A DNA stretch of 64,000 bases from Cryptomeria japonica. Lineage: Eukaryota > Streptophyta > Pinopsida > Cupressales > Cupressaceae. The stretch covers positions 189,314,270 to 189,378,269 of the forward strand of contig NC_081415.1 in NCBI RefSeq assembly GCF_030272615.1. Reading direction: 5' to 3'. Below are positions 23,850-34,109 of the stretch, one piece after another. The notes under the pieces were generated by a model. That model ran no database searches. It worked only from the letters and a program-made list of their open reading frames with translations, and was not told where the DNA came from. A program made the position numbers and the translations under genes. Each line of letters opens with the position of its first letter. The first letter of the stretch is position 1.

Positions 23850-24112
23850 ACAATAGCGCTACTCTGTGTGATAACAGAAGCGCTACTTAATACAAACGCG
23901 CTAAAGTATAGACAAAAGCGCTAAAGTAAAATATTTAAACAGCAATACAAATGCGCTAAAATATTGACAAACATGCTACTTAAGAGTCAAAAGTGCTAAT
24001 ATATGGATAATAGCGCTACATTTGAGACAATAGCGCTATTGTAAAAACAATAGCGCTAAAAGATCAAATTGCAATAGTGCTAAAGCGCGAACAAAAACGC
24101 CAAAGCGCGACC
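23850..24112 (-). repeat. AGCGCT motif array near the primer site (inverted partner)
   Basis: Six exact AGCGCT (23855, 23879, 23917, 24012, 24032, 24052) plus variants CGCGCT, TGCGCT, AGTGCT and AAGCGCG, about 20 bp apart. On the plus strand they are usually preceded by ACAAT, that is, the reverse complement of the AGCGCTATTGT form in the array at 8885-9195. In element sense it begins about 60 nt after the primer site. Confidence 0.8.
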
Positions 24113-24170
24113 TGTGTGTCAAGCTCAACAGTCAAAAAGTTAGTTTGTTTTAAAAAAAATTGTTGTTGGA

Positions 24171-24188
24171 TTCACATCGGGTTCACCA
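24171..24188 (-). promoter_or_regulatory. Primer-binding site of the Tat element
   Basis: On the minus strand TGGTGAACCCGATGTGAA starts two bases after the 5' LTR end. It begins with TGG as tRNA-complementary sites do (tRNA 3' end CCA). I could not assign the tRNA from memory. Confidence 0.7.
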
Positions 24189-24190
24189 AA

Positions 24191-25655
24191 TGATGCACTG
24201 CAAAATGGACAATGTTAGACTAAAACTTGTGGTGAAATAATGCACAAAAACACAAGAAACAAAGACAAACGTTAGTGTTAATCAACCAAAAACTAGTCTA
24301 AGCAGGCATATCAAAAGAGACACTAAAAACATGATAAAATAGTTAACTATGGAAGTAAATACAACAAAACATCTCCAAATGCCTTCTACCATGCTCTTAG
24401 CGCCTTCTCCCTTGTTCCTCTCATCTCCAAGTTCCAAATTAGTGTAGCTCTCAGCAGTTTTTTGCACTATGGATGTCTTATGGAGATTCAAAATTGAAAA
24501 TGCTTGTAAACTTATGCTATGCAAGTGTAAAAACAAGCTAAATATGATATGTTATGAAATGAACTAAGATTTATTTTAGTCCAAAATGACAATACATTAG
24601 TGATTTTATGCTAAAATGCTCTCTAAAATTGACTATAGATTAAATGCATACAAGTTTTCAAGATCTGAATTATGAAGAAATGGGCTCTATTTATAGGAAA
24701 AACGGAGCAATGGATGGTTGAGATTGAGCAATCTCAACAAGGGTCAGGATTGAATGATATTCAATCCATGTGAGGGCTTTCAACCCAATCCCAGGATGAC
24801 AAGTGTCAACATGAGATGAGTTGAGAGGAGAGAGAATAAACATTAAATGCTTGATATGACCTGACAGTTAACTTGGGAGTTAAGGTTAAGGTTTGGTTGA
24901 GTGAATAAATTTATTATTCAAAGAATAATGCTTTTATCCAATGTATAAACTCTTGTGCAAAGGTTAAAGAGATAACCATGGTCAAAAACAATAAATGCTT
25001 GAGGAGACACATGGGTCACATGAGGGTTGAGTTAAGGGTTAAAGTCCTTAACCATGGGTGCAAGTGGAATTAACCATAAATGGTCATGTAAGAGCCATTA
25101 GTGGTTTGGAAGACTTCAGGGTTTAAATTGTTGAACACAAAAAACATTGAATGCTTTTCAAAGACTTTGAAGTCTTTGAGAAGTGACTCCAAGTTGCTTA
25201 GGAATGTGACAATATTTAAGGGATGAATTAGGCTAATTAGGAACGGGTTAGAAGAATCTAGAAGGGGGTTAGGATTGCAAGTGGATTTGGTGGGTGAGGG
25301 AAATAAAGATTTTTATTAAAATAAAATTCATTTATTTCAACAAAATATGTGCAAGTTGCATTTTTAGGAGAATGCAAGTGGGGGGATTTAATGATTTAAA
25401 TAAATGTTTTATTTAATTTATTTAAAAGAGGAAAGAGAATTAATTTGAATAAATAGGATTTATTCATTTAATTGATTGTGAATTTGGTTTAACGAATTAA
25501 TTAAAATAAATTGAATAATTTATTTAATTAATAGGAGAATGTTTTGAAGATGAATTAATTAAATATTAATTTAATTAACTGATGGCTAGTGGGTTTTTAA
25601 TCAAATAAATAGCAAATATTCATTTAATTAAACTAGACATATTTATGTGACTACA
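24191..25655 (-). repeat. 5' LTR of the Tat element
   Basis: 1465 bp, TGATGCAC...GACTACA, partner of 6857-8330. It contains the promoter (TATAAATAG on the minus strand, 24687-24695). Confidence 0.93.
24687..24695 (-). promoter_or_regulatory. LTR TATA box
   Basis: TATAAATAG on the minus strand, conserved in the other LTR at 7353-7361. It places the start of element RNA near 24660, leaving an R-U5 of about 470 bp. Confidence 0.65.
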
Positions 25656-25660
25656 CTTAC
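25656..25660. other. Target-site duplication CTTAC (right)
   Basis: Partner of 6852-6856. Confidence 0.9.
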
Positions 25661-26263
25661 AATTTCATTTGTTTTATATTTAACAATATACTATTTTTTT
25701 ATAAATAAAAAAATAATATTTCCAAAAAAACAACCAACCAATTAATTTATTATTAAATATTAAATATAAAAAATAAAATAACATTAAAATAATAATTATT
25801 TTTGAAATTTACACAAATACTTACTAAAACAATGAGCTCAATAATAAAAATGAACAAACACAATTTAAGTCAAAATCACCTTCATCATCCCTATGATAAA
25901 AGACTTACATTATCTCTATGATCAAGGACTAACCAACTTACTATACTTATGCCTCCATGAAAGAGTAGTAAAAATAGAACTGCGATAATGAAATTTTAAA
26001 CGAGAAGATAAATCAAACAGCGGAAAAAATCACAATGGAGTTTCCTTAATTTATTTCTTTTAAATTTTTTTAAAAAAGGTCCGGATTCAAAGAGAAAAAG
26101 ATACGACAGATAACTCATCTAAAAAGCACGTTTTGACTGCCATATTATTCCAACGGCGGGCTCTTCCCATCTTCAATGGCTATGCATGCGCGCACAAATT
26201 CTTTCGACTCTCACACATTCTTGGAACAACGATATCAAAATATATTAATACAAGTTCATCACA
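25661..26263. other. AT-rich sequence upstream of the bHLH gene
   Basis: Very AT-rich to about 25830, then more mixed. It presumably contains the promoter and 5' UTR of the bHLH gene, now truncated by the Tat insertion about 610 bp before the ATG. I cannot point to a confident TATA box. Confidence 0.35.
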
Positions 26264-26601
26264 ATGTCAGCGAATTCAGGCGATGCCTATGTTTCGTTTT
26301 GCCAACCGTTGGGCGAAAATATTCTTGCTGATTTTTCTGTAATTCCAGAGCTCGAAAATGCACCAATCCAAGATTTTGATACGCAGTTCTGTAATAACAC
26401 GTCTGTATTTATAATAATTTATTTCAATGCATTGTTCCTACACTCAAATTTACTTAAATTTTCATAAATTTCTGATCAGTTTTGGGGAAATTTTGTGTAG
26501 TGGTGATAACAGACCTGCAAAAAAATCGCACAAGGCAGATAGAGAGAAGCTGAGAAGAGAAAAAATCAATGAGCAATTTGCCGATCTGGCTGCTGCACTC
26601 G
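26264..26601 (+). CDS. bHLH transcription factor, first two exons only (subgroup IVb-like)
   Basis: Exon 1 (ATG 26264 to about 26400) starts MSANSGDAYVSFCQPLGENI. A GTCTGT donor at 26401 and the TGTGTAG acceptor ending at 26500 join it in frame to exon 2 (26501-26601). Exon 2 encodes GDNRPAKKSHKADREK and then LRREKINEQFADLAAALG, which is the basic region and start of helix 1. It closes at a perfect G|GTGAGT donor (26602). The KADREKLRR...LNEQF pattern resembles plant subgroup IVb factors (PYE, bHLH11, bHLH121), which act in iron homeostasis in Arabidopsis. The expected third exon, with the rest of the HLH, is not recognisable downstream. It is either a truncated gene or one with a very long second intron. 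Confidence 0.7.
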
Positions 26602-28255
26602 GTGAGTTGAAGGTTCTTAATTAATTGTTTTTCAAATTTTTGCTTCAAGAGGGTTTGTGAGGAGGTCTCAGTTCATAATTAGATAAAGAATTAGGGTTTT
26701 GTGGAAGTGGAGAGTGTTTTTTCCCTTTATTTTGAAAATCTCAAGGAGGTTATATGCAACCTTTATTGCGGTATGAGATTAGCTTGCACCTAGTTCTGGA
26801 GATTTGTAAACCCGAGTCTTACTTGAATTATAATTTGGGCCTTGTTCTTCAGATTTGTAAAGCCTTTCCCCTCATGAACGTATAGCTTGAACATCATTAT
26901 GTATATTTGTGAATCTCATTCTGTATGTAGCTTGGACTTTATCCTCTACATATATAGCCCATGTCACACTCCATCATACCCATTTGTTATTGCAAATTAA
27001 CCTTGCTCCACTGGAGTTATGGGCTGCCTTATTGTGACAAGTGGACTTTATATGACACTAGAATGCACCTCATAATCGCTACTCCACAATCTTGCCACCT
27101 GTTTGCTGGAGTTGGTGGCTGTCATTACATTAAAGGCAGCTTGTATCGCACTGGGATCTGCTTTTAGCTATAATGTACTTCATATTCAGGTTTGTACCAT
27201 ACTTGAATCTTCTTATAGTCATAATGTACCACATTATTGTTACCCTGCAACCTTGCCACATGTCCACTGGAGTCATATAGCACCTTATTGTGATGTAGGG
27301 GATTTAAGTCTCTCTCACTAGCATACCAGTGTCTTTATTGGCGTTACACTACAGCTCCTCCAACAAAATTGATAAGAACTATTGACTATGGCTTGAGAAT
27401 CTCCTTTGGCTATCAATTTTTTCACATCAGTAGGAAGTGCAACTTTTAGTCTTGCCATAAGAGAAAAATCCTCAGCTCCGATGTTTGTTTCCAATCTGAT
27501 CCTTAAGTAATAAGCAATGATGCAGGAGCTTCAAGCATTGATGAAATCCATCTTTCCTCAAAAGCCTCTACAAAAGTTGAGATTTCTATAACCAATATCT
27601 GGGACCATCCACTTTACCTATTTTTGAATATCGCCAAGCCCAATTTTATGAACCCCATCGTCATATTTTTACTATCAATTTTTTTTTGTAACAATAGTTA
27701 CTGCAAGAGACTCAAAAACTATGCCATTTTGTTAAATTCTTTTTGGTATTTGTTGCCTGAAAACACCAGGTTTCATGAGAGACAATATGGACCCTCGGGA
27801 GTTCAAAATATTTTTTGGTAGGTCATGTTCATGTTAGTGTAGCCAGCATGCAACTAAACCAGTATATTAAATACATCAGAATATAAACAACTTTTCTATT
27901 GATGCTCAAACCAGGGGGTTGAAGACTTGAAGTGAAATATACCTTAGCGTATGCTAAGTACCAGAGTCTGGAAAATAATAAAATGACATTGTTAGACAAA
28001 CTGGCAGTCCAAGCACTGGCAAGCAGGAGGATGCATACTCAGACCTATGTACAGACTAGATCAAACACTGGAGCTCACACATATCTCCATGCACACAGAT
28101 CATGAGCAAAGCCATCCATCAAATTGACATCCTCCATTTTTCTACAAAACTATTCCTACACACCAGAAGAACATTGGCTGAATGATTCTGTCTGCAATTT
28201 AACCAGCTAATTACATGCCTTGATAACTTTAATCAGTTTACAGGTCAGATTCTTG
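26602..28255 (+). other. Possible second intron of the bHLH gene
   Basis: Begins with the GTGAGT donor. No further bHLH exon is seen. It contains loosely repeated units (26790-27300) and no convincing gene. If the bHLH gene is intact, the nested retroelements that follow would also lie in this intron. Confidence 0.35.
26790..27300. repeat. Degenerate tandem repeats
   Basis: Several imperfect units recur, e.g. 'ccttgctccactggagttatgg', 'cttgccacctgtttgctggagttgg' and 'ccttgccacatgtccactggagtc', each followed by 'cttattgtgac' or similar. Before them are two 'agatttgtaaa' units. Confidence 0.5.
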
Positions 28256-28552
28256 TCAAATGGAATTGAGCTTTTTCTCCATTCTTTGGCCAGGCCTCTT
28301 GTCAGCTCTTGCTGCTACTGCATGAGGACTCTCAATTTGACCTTGATCCAGTTGCTGGTTTGCTTCATGGAACCATTTACCACTTGCCAACAGCAATTGT
28401 GTATTGAGTTCTCTCCTCTTTTCCCCTAAGTTTGGGTAATTACTATTAAAAATCAAAGCCAGTTTCATCAAAATCAGCACAACCAACCTCTGTGTCTCCC
28501 ACAGGTGGGTCATCGCAGTATATCTAGCTGTCTCAGAACTATCTGAAGTCAT
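28256..28552 (-). CDS. Unidentified 98-codon ORF
   Basis: An open frame starting MTSDSSETARYTAMTHLWET and ending KKLNSI, with a Leu/Ile-rich middle and charged C-terminus. Its composition is more protein-like than most frames here, but I recognise no family and see no intron or promoter that would confirm it. It may be a captured exon fragment or chance. Confidence 0.2.
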   Translation of the reverse strand: MTSDSSETARYTAMTHLWETQRLVVLILMKLALIFNSNYPNLGEKRRELNTQLLLASGKWFHEANQQLDQGQIESPHAVAARADKRPGQRMEKKLNSI

Positions 28553-28764
28553 CTTTCTTACCTCACATAGGGTTTTTAATACTTATTATTAACAACGCTG
28601 TTGGTCTGAAGAAAACAAAGAGCAAAGTAGCTTAAATGGAGAGAAGCTAGTGGAGAAGCTTCTATGGATATGGTTGATGTGCAAGCAATGAGAGAAGCTA
28701 GTAGCAGCAAACAATGTCTTGTGTCTCCAGAATCAAAAGCTTCTTGGGTGTTGAGAGACTAACA

Positions 28765-28830
28765 TCATGATGAGATGTCGATTCTAAGTATGGGAGACAA
28801 ATGTCGATTCTAAGTATGGGAGACAAATAG
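28765..28830. repeat. 28-bp tandem duplication next to the LTR end
   Basis: 'atgtcgattctaagtatggg' plus 'agacaaat' is present twice in a row immediately before the LTR terminus at 28831. Confidence 0.8.
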
Positions 28831-29246
28831 TGTTAGGATCTTACCTACAAAATATTATCAATTATAAATAATAACATGCGAAACATACGCATTGCTTGGA
28901 AAGTAGTTGCAAATATATTTATATTGATAAATGTAGAACAAGTATTACAGCCCTCTTTGAGGGGCCAACTTTCTTAAAAGCAAAGCTCTATTACAAATTA
29001 TGATTCCAAGGATGATCTTCTCTTTATTACAACATCCATATAAAGGCCTCACAAATGTGACTTATGAGGTAAAATTTAAAACCAATGTGGGATAGATCTA
29101 TGCAGTTAATATGAAATCATTACATCATTACAACATTATGTGATGCATGTGGGATAAATCCACACTTGTAATATCAACTAAAAAACTTAGCTATGATTAA
29201 TATGCTGCACAAAATAATAAAGGGTTAGGATGTAAGGGTCCTAACA
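28831..29246 (-). repeat. 3' LTR of the chromodomain element
   Basis: 416 bp bounded by TGTTAGGATC (28831) and GGTCCTAACA (ending 29246), inverted near-matches of each other. It follows directly on the end of the pol frame (minus sense), as expected for a 3' LTR. Confidence 0.7.
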
Positions 29247-29747
29247 TTCCTTACTGCTTCTGAGAGTCCTGTCCTCGAGGTTTAAACTGTGCAAAATGCT
29301 GCTGAACTTAATACATTCCCAAGTGGCATCTTCTGACTGCAATCCTTGCCATTGGACTAAAACCTCTACGCAGGCACAATTGTGGAATTAGTGCAATTGT
29401 TGGCCCAAAATAGATTCCAACTTGAGGATGATAGAACCTTTGTTGATTAATTCAAGATGCACTGACTGAATGTGAAACCATTGTCCAAAGACCTCCTTTA
29501 AGTAGGAGACATGCAGAACATGATGTATTTTAAAGGATAGAGATATAACTAGTAGTCTACTTTGCCCATTCATTATAGTATCCAAAAGGGTCAATAGAAT
29601 TTTGGTGCTTACTTTTGTTTGCTTATATATTTGAGGGGTTTCTGCTAATATGGTTGAAGACATAGAAAGACCAAGTCCCCTTTGGTGAATTTGTGCTTAG
29701 AATGCTGTTGATGTGCTTGCTGTTTTATATGGTTTTGAGTAAGGGTC
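29247..29747 (-). pseudogene. Integrase C-terminus and chromodomain
   Basis: In minus sense: TQNHIKQQAHQQHSKHKFTK, GDLVFLCLQPY, IHHVLHVSYLKEVFGQ, then a chromodomain with VLVQWQGLQSEDATWEC (about 29311-29385) and a final LEDRTLRSS before the LTR. This order is typical of plant chromoviruses, whose chromodomain steers integration to certain chromatin. Frameshifts and stops are present, so it is inactive. Confidence 0.8.
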
Positions 29748-29752
29748 AAGTT
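29748..29752. other. Target-site duplication AAGTT (left)
   Basis: Pairs with 43257-43261. Removing the DNA between and one copy restores the continuity of the chromodomain-element integrase. Confidence 0.65.
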
Positions 29753-29972
29753 TATTGGGACTAGGTGTTGTCGACCAGATAAGTCTCAGGTCTAGTTAAA
29801 TTGTTAAATATTTTTAAATATTCTAAAACAGTGCACCTACATGGAAAATGGTACTCCACTTGGAAGGAATCTTGAGATTCTTTAGTTGTCATCCTTCCAC
29901 CATGTGTCATTGTTCTTACGATGGTTGAGTCATTGAATAGGGGGCTACTAGGTGTACTATGACTAACATCCT

Positions 29973-31752
29973 TGTGATGTCCCCATCCAAGTTCAAATAC
30001 AAAACAAGACTTTGTTAAGTATGGTGTTGATAACATGAGAAAGCTCCTTGTATTATCTTTATAGATGGTAGAGGACATGAACAAACTATTACAAACCAAA
30101 TATTGCGAATCAAAATGATCAAACTAAGCAAAGGAAAATACATGAAAGAACAATGACTATATTAGAGAAAACTAGCATAGAGATATCTATATGTTGAGGG
30201 GATATCTTTGTAGATCCGTGAAGATATAATGAAGGAATATGCAGTGACACGTGACAGTCGAATGTAGAACAAGACAGCAAACTAAAAGACTATTAGAGAT
30301 TAGTCTCATCACTCAGTATTGTTGGTGCCAGCTGAGCTTGAAGTGTTAATACAGTGAATGAGAATGGAGATAGAGTGCAATTCATGGAATATTCAAAAGA
30401 CACAATCAACAAGTTTGAGAATCATGTGATTGACTGCTTAATCTGCATTCTTGCATAAAGTAGCAACTAGTGCACCCGACAGAATTTATAGAGGATCGCA
30501 AGAATAAGTTAAAAATGAAATTGTGGTCTGTAATAGTTTTATGGTTGATTGAATTGGAGACTATTGGTGTGTCGACTCCATTTATGATTAAGAGCAGCGA
30601 TCGGTTTTGGTAAAGATAAACAGTTAAAAATCATTTGAATAGAGATTCTTTTATGAACAGCGATCCATATATGCAGCGGTTTGTTCTTAGGTGGTGTGAG
30701 ATCAGACAAGAAAGAAGTGTGATTTAATTATGGACTTATATGTCTCCACTATGACAGTGATTTAGTTACGTAGAATTACAGAGGAAAAGTCAAAGGCTGT
30801 GATCTTGTTTGAAGAAAAGTCTGCAAGGAAAAGATGGCAACTTAATCAGCATATTCGATTTGTTTAGTCCATTATGGTATGTGTGCTAATGGAGGTGCGA
30901 TTGGCTTTAGTGAGGAAGTATGTTTCAATACATGGAAGATACAGTGGAATGCTGATCACATTCCTTGGAAATCAATTAAAGAGCAATGTTAACAATTATC
31001 TTTTATGATCAAGACAATGTCTTTTGACTGTTTTAGACAGCGATGACCATTAAGATAAAGCATCGATTTGATACATATAATCTACAGCGACTCTGAAGGA
31101 ATACAATACACTACAAGTCATGTGATTCAATATAGAACATGGAGCGATTAACAAACAATGATTAGTTTGCAGTAATTTTGTTAAGAAAATACTTCTCTAT
31201 ACATGCGATTTAATTACCTTGAAATGGTGTGATTAAAATGTTAGTGAGAAGGGTCTCTTCCAAAAGGTGCGATCTGATAGTTTATCAAAGGATGTGATCT
31301 GTTATGGTTCCAAAAGGCATGTCTAATCTTATACAAGATATGTCTCTTTAAACTCAAAGATATATATGAAGGGGGTTACTAATTATCTGCGAGGAAGGGG
31401 GATTTTCTCTTATCAAGTCAAGCCTCTGCCTTCTCAGGTACAAGGCGGTTACAAGCACATAATTCTACTTCAGATACAACACCACTGATATATATATCAG
31501 AAACAGCATCAGACTAACGTTGCAAGGATCATATATTGTATATCTGAATATCTAAGATATCCATTGCATAAACATCAACATTCTTCAAATTAGGAGATAA
31601 GTCCTACCCTTTGAACTATTCTTAGAATTTTAAGTTAAATTTCATAATAAAATGTCTTCAGTTTGGGTAAATTTTGTATTACAGTTCTCACCTTAAGTTG
31701 GACTTGTCGTTTCAGGATTAAATTAAGGAAATTCCCAAATGGGGACATTACA
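29973..31752. mobile_element. Solo LTR B (1.78 kb) inside element A
   Basis: Termini TGTGATGTCCCCAT and ATGGGGACATTACA are near-perfect inverted complements, and TCCT flanks both sides (29969-29972 and 31753-31756). No genes. The interior has many loosely spaced GCGAT, GTGAT and ACAGCGA words. It is best read as a solo LTR. Confidence 0.65.
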
Positions 31753-31859
31753 TCCTTGTCTAGCTAAATCTAGTTGTTTGTAAGAGGTGTATAAGTATAA
31801 TTATGACCTCATCTTGGAAACCACTTGGGAGTTACTTGGACCCTTCTTGGTCTTGGGGG

Positions 31860-31864
31860 TCAAA
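31860..31864. other. Target-site duplication TCAAA (left)
   Basis: Pairs with TCAAA at 42806-42810, flanking element C. Confidence 0.85.
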
Positions 31865-32483
31865 TGTAATGTCCCCTATTGTAAATGCCCTAGTTTTTGC
31901 CCTGATCACTTGACCAATGTTCAAGGGCAGTATGCCTTAATCTGACTATCTTATATCAAGACTGTTCTTATTCCTAAGATCCGCTTATACTGTTTCTTAA
32001 AGTCTGCTCATAAAATCTGGTTTCAATAACTTCAGATCTGCTTATAAGTTTGCCAATAGATTTGCAATAATTTGCCTCCAAATCTGATCATAAATCTACC
32101 TCAGACCTGCCCAAATGTCTGCTCCAGATCTGCTCTAAATCGGGAGTAATATTCCCTTTTTTTCACCTCCCCTTCACTTCTACTCGTATCCTTGTTTTAC
32201 ACCCGATCATACCCCTTCACCAAGGGACATGGCTCTTCCCAAGATGGGCAATCCATTCAAGAGGGGTCAGCCCTTGCAAAAACAAATATATTTAGGTGCT
32301 GAAATTCCAAGGGTTGGCTCATGTTAAAATGAATTTATTTCTTTTCCCCTTGAGTGTAGTCGGCCCTTGTAAAACAATGTCATTTGAATTTATGTTAAAT
32401 ATCAAACAGGTTGGCCCTGCTTTAATTGTTATCTCCTTAGTTTAATACTAATAGAGACTACGTTCTAATTCAGGGGCATGACA
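31865..32483 (-). repeat. 3' LTR of element C
   Basis: 619 bp, close match to 40019-40545 plus 42686-42805. It contains repeated ATCTGCTC-like words. Confidence 0.85.
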
Positions 32484-32555
32484 GTCTGCCCTTCCCGAGA
32501 TTGCTTTTCCTCAAGCAACGATCTTTTTAACTAAATCTTTTCAATGTGAGGATCC
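32484..32555 (-). pseudogene. Last codons of element C coding region
   Basis: In minus sense SLLEEKQSREGQTVMP overlaps the LTR start, like the end of a pol frame reaching the 3' LTR. It continues the frame at 36739-36960 across solo LTR H, but the joined frame has stops. Confidence 0.35.
32551..32555. other. Target-site duplication GATCC (left)
   Basis: Matches GATCC at 36734-36738 around solo LTR H. Confidence 0.85.
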
Positions 32556-33858
32556 TGTTGATGTGTCTATTGTACATGACCAAACACAGAATAAAATACC
32601 TAAAGGTACCTTATCCTCTCTTGAACAAAGTTCCTGACTGCTGAAGATTTCGCTGAAGGATCAATCAGAGTAACTCCAAGGTTCTCGTATGTAGGGTCTC
32701 TACGTGTGGATAAGCTTCTCGTGGTATGATGTGATTTTGCTGGAATCACAAGGGGACTTACACTCGATGACCTGAACGTCTGATTTGTTGGAATCACAAG
32801 TCCTATTTACTAACTGGAAGACAAACAAATGGTAAAAGATGCAGGGTTCAGGAAGTCTACTCTACTACCTAGAATGCGAGAAGATGGATGAACGACTAGG
32901 TGGAGTCCTACTGGGTTGGGTCTCACCATCAGGCTTGAACAATCCGACACCAACTCAGTGCGATCTTCTAAGGGATGCTTCCAATACGTTCAAATCATAC
33001 ACCATCAGACACTGATCACCATTCAAGATAATGCATGAACAATAGACATGTAACGACTTAAGGTTAAGCTCATTTTATGCTAGTTGACCACGCAAGGCAC
33101 ACTTACAATCAGTAAGAGGCTAGTGGTATGGATTAGACAGATTCCACAGGTGCATTCAACAACTTTTTTCATTCAATTTAATTATCTATCATCTAAAATG
33201 AAGATTCAACAAGAGACCATGCGTATTGCAACGAAACAACACACTTCATCATAACTTCAATGAAAATGGAGTTTGTTTACAATCACTGGCAACAATTTCT
33301 TGCCTTGTCCTCCTAATTTACTCTAATTGCTATTCTATTTGCTATTAATCATTAGCTATTCTAACCTTTATGAACTAACCATCCACCTTCTAACTATTGA
33401 CTCACTATTAGCCTTTACAAATGAGGAGCTAGGGCTTGTATAACGCCCTCAATACAATTCAATGGCTCAGATCAATTTGAGATCAATGGCCAAGATTTTA
33501 CAAAAAAACCCTAATTAGGGTTTGTTACAACAAACTCAATTCTAGCCAATGAAATAATTGCATTATTTGGACACATGTCTTCTCTGGAATATTCGACCAA
33601 TGGATAACTGGGGTAGGTACATCGAAGTTTGTGTCATCTTTGATGAGTCAGGTTCATTGAATCTGGACATGCTGAGGCGGACCAATTTGACTGGAGGAGT
33701 GATGACTGGGATGCCACCTTGTCTGACACTTGGTTGATGCTCAATTTGGTGATGCTGAGAAGCTAACTTTAATTAACTCTTCTGAAACTATCTGCTTCTC
33801 CAACAGACCCTTGCTTTGACCTCCTTTGTCTTTGATGTGCAGGATGGATGGTGTACCT

Positions 33859-33960
33859 TTCCTTCAAATGCTGGACTGGAAGAGGTCGTCCTTGATGATG
33901 CTGGGCTGGAAGTGGTCGTCCTTGATGATGCTGGACTGGAGGTGGTCGTCCTTGATCTGG
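33859..33960. repeat. 30-bp minisatellite, about 3 units
   Basis: Units of 'gctggactggaag' plus 'tggtcgtccttgatgat' in tandem, at the place where the intact family member has its antisense ORF. The same minisatellite is at 62330-62450. Confidence 0.85.
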
Positions 33961-34109
33961 TCTTCTTTCCTCTGCAAAAAAAACCAAAAGATGATTAAGG
34001 ACATATAATAAATTCATTTCAACATAGTATTTTACACCTTAAGTCATCGACAAAAGATATTAAAATGAAGCTTGCTCAAGATTCTCCCCAGGGACAGGCC
34101 CTATAAGAA

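Larger units (their letters stand above)
21461..24170 (-). other. Long 5' leader of the Tat element
   Basis: About 2.7 kb between the primer site and the gag ATG. No convincing ORF. It contains a 63-bp tandem duplication (23563-23700) and the AGCGCT array (23850-24112). Such long leaders are common in Tat/Ogre-like elements, some of which carry an extra ORF1 there; none is visible here. Confidence 0.5.
6857..25655 (-). mobile_element. Complete 18.8-kb Tat-type Ty3/Gypsy LTR retrotransposon
   Basis: Two LTRs beginning TGATGCACTGC and ending GTGACTACA are flanked by CTTAC duplications. In minus-strand order it has a primer site (24171-24188), a 2.7-kb leader, gag, protease, linker, RT and RNase H, a second archaeal-type RNase H, integrase, a 5.8-kb 3' internal region, a polypurine tract and the 3' LTR. 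The archaeal-type RNase H after the ordinary one is a known mark of the Tat lineage. The gene order RT-RNaseH-INT is Ty3/Gypsy. All coding segments carry stops or frameshifts, so it is not autonomous now. Its 3' internal region holds an antisense plant-mobile-domain gene. Confidence 0.93.

Noticed and set aside
29973-31752. DNA transposon with terminal inverted repeats
   Set aside because: The 14-bp inverted ends could suggest a TIR element, but TG...CA termini, a 4-5-bp duplication and similarity of the ends to those of element C fit a solo LTR better.
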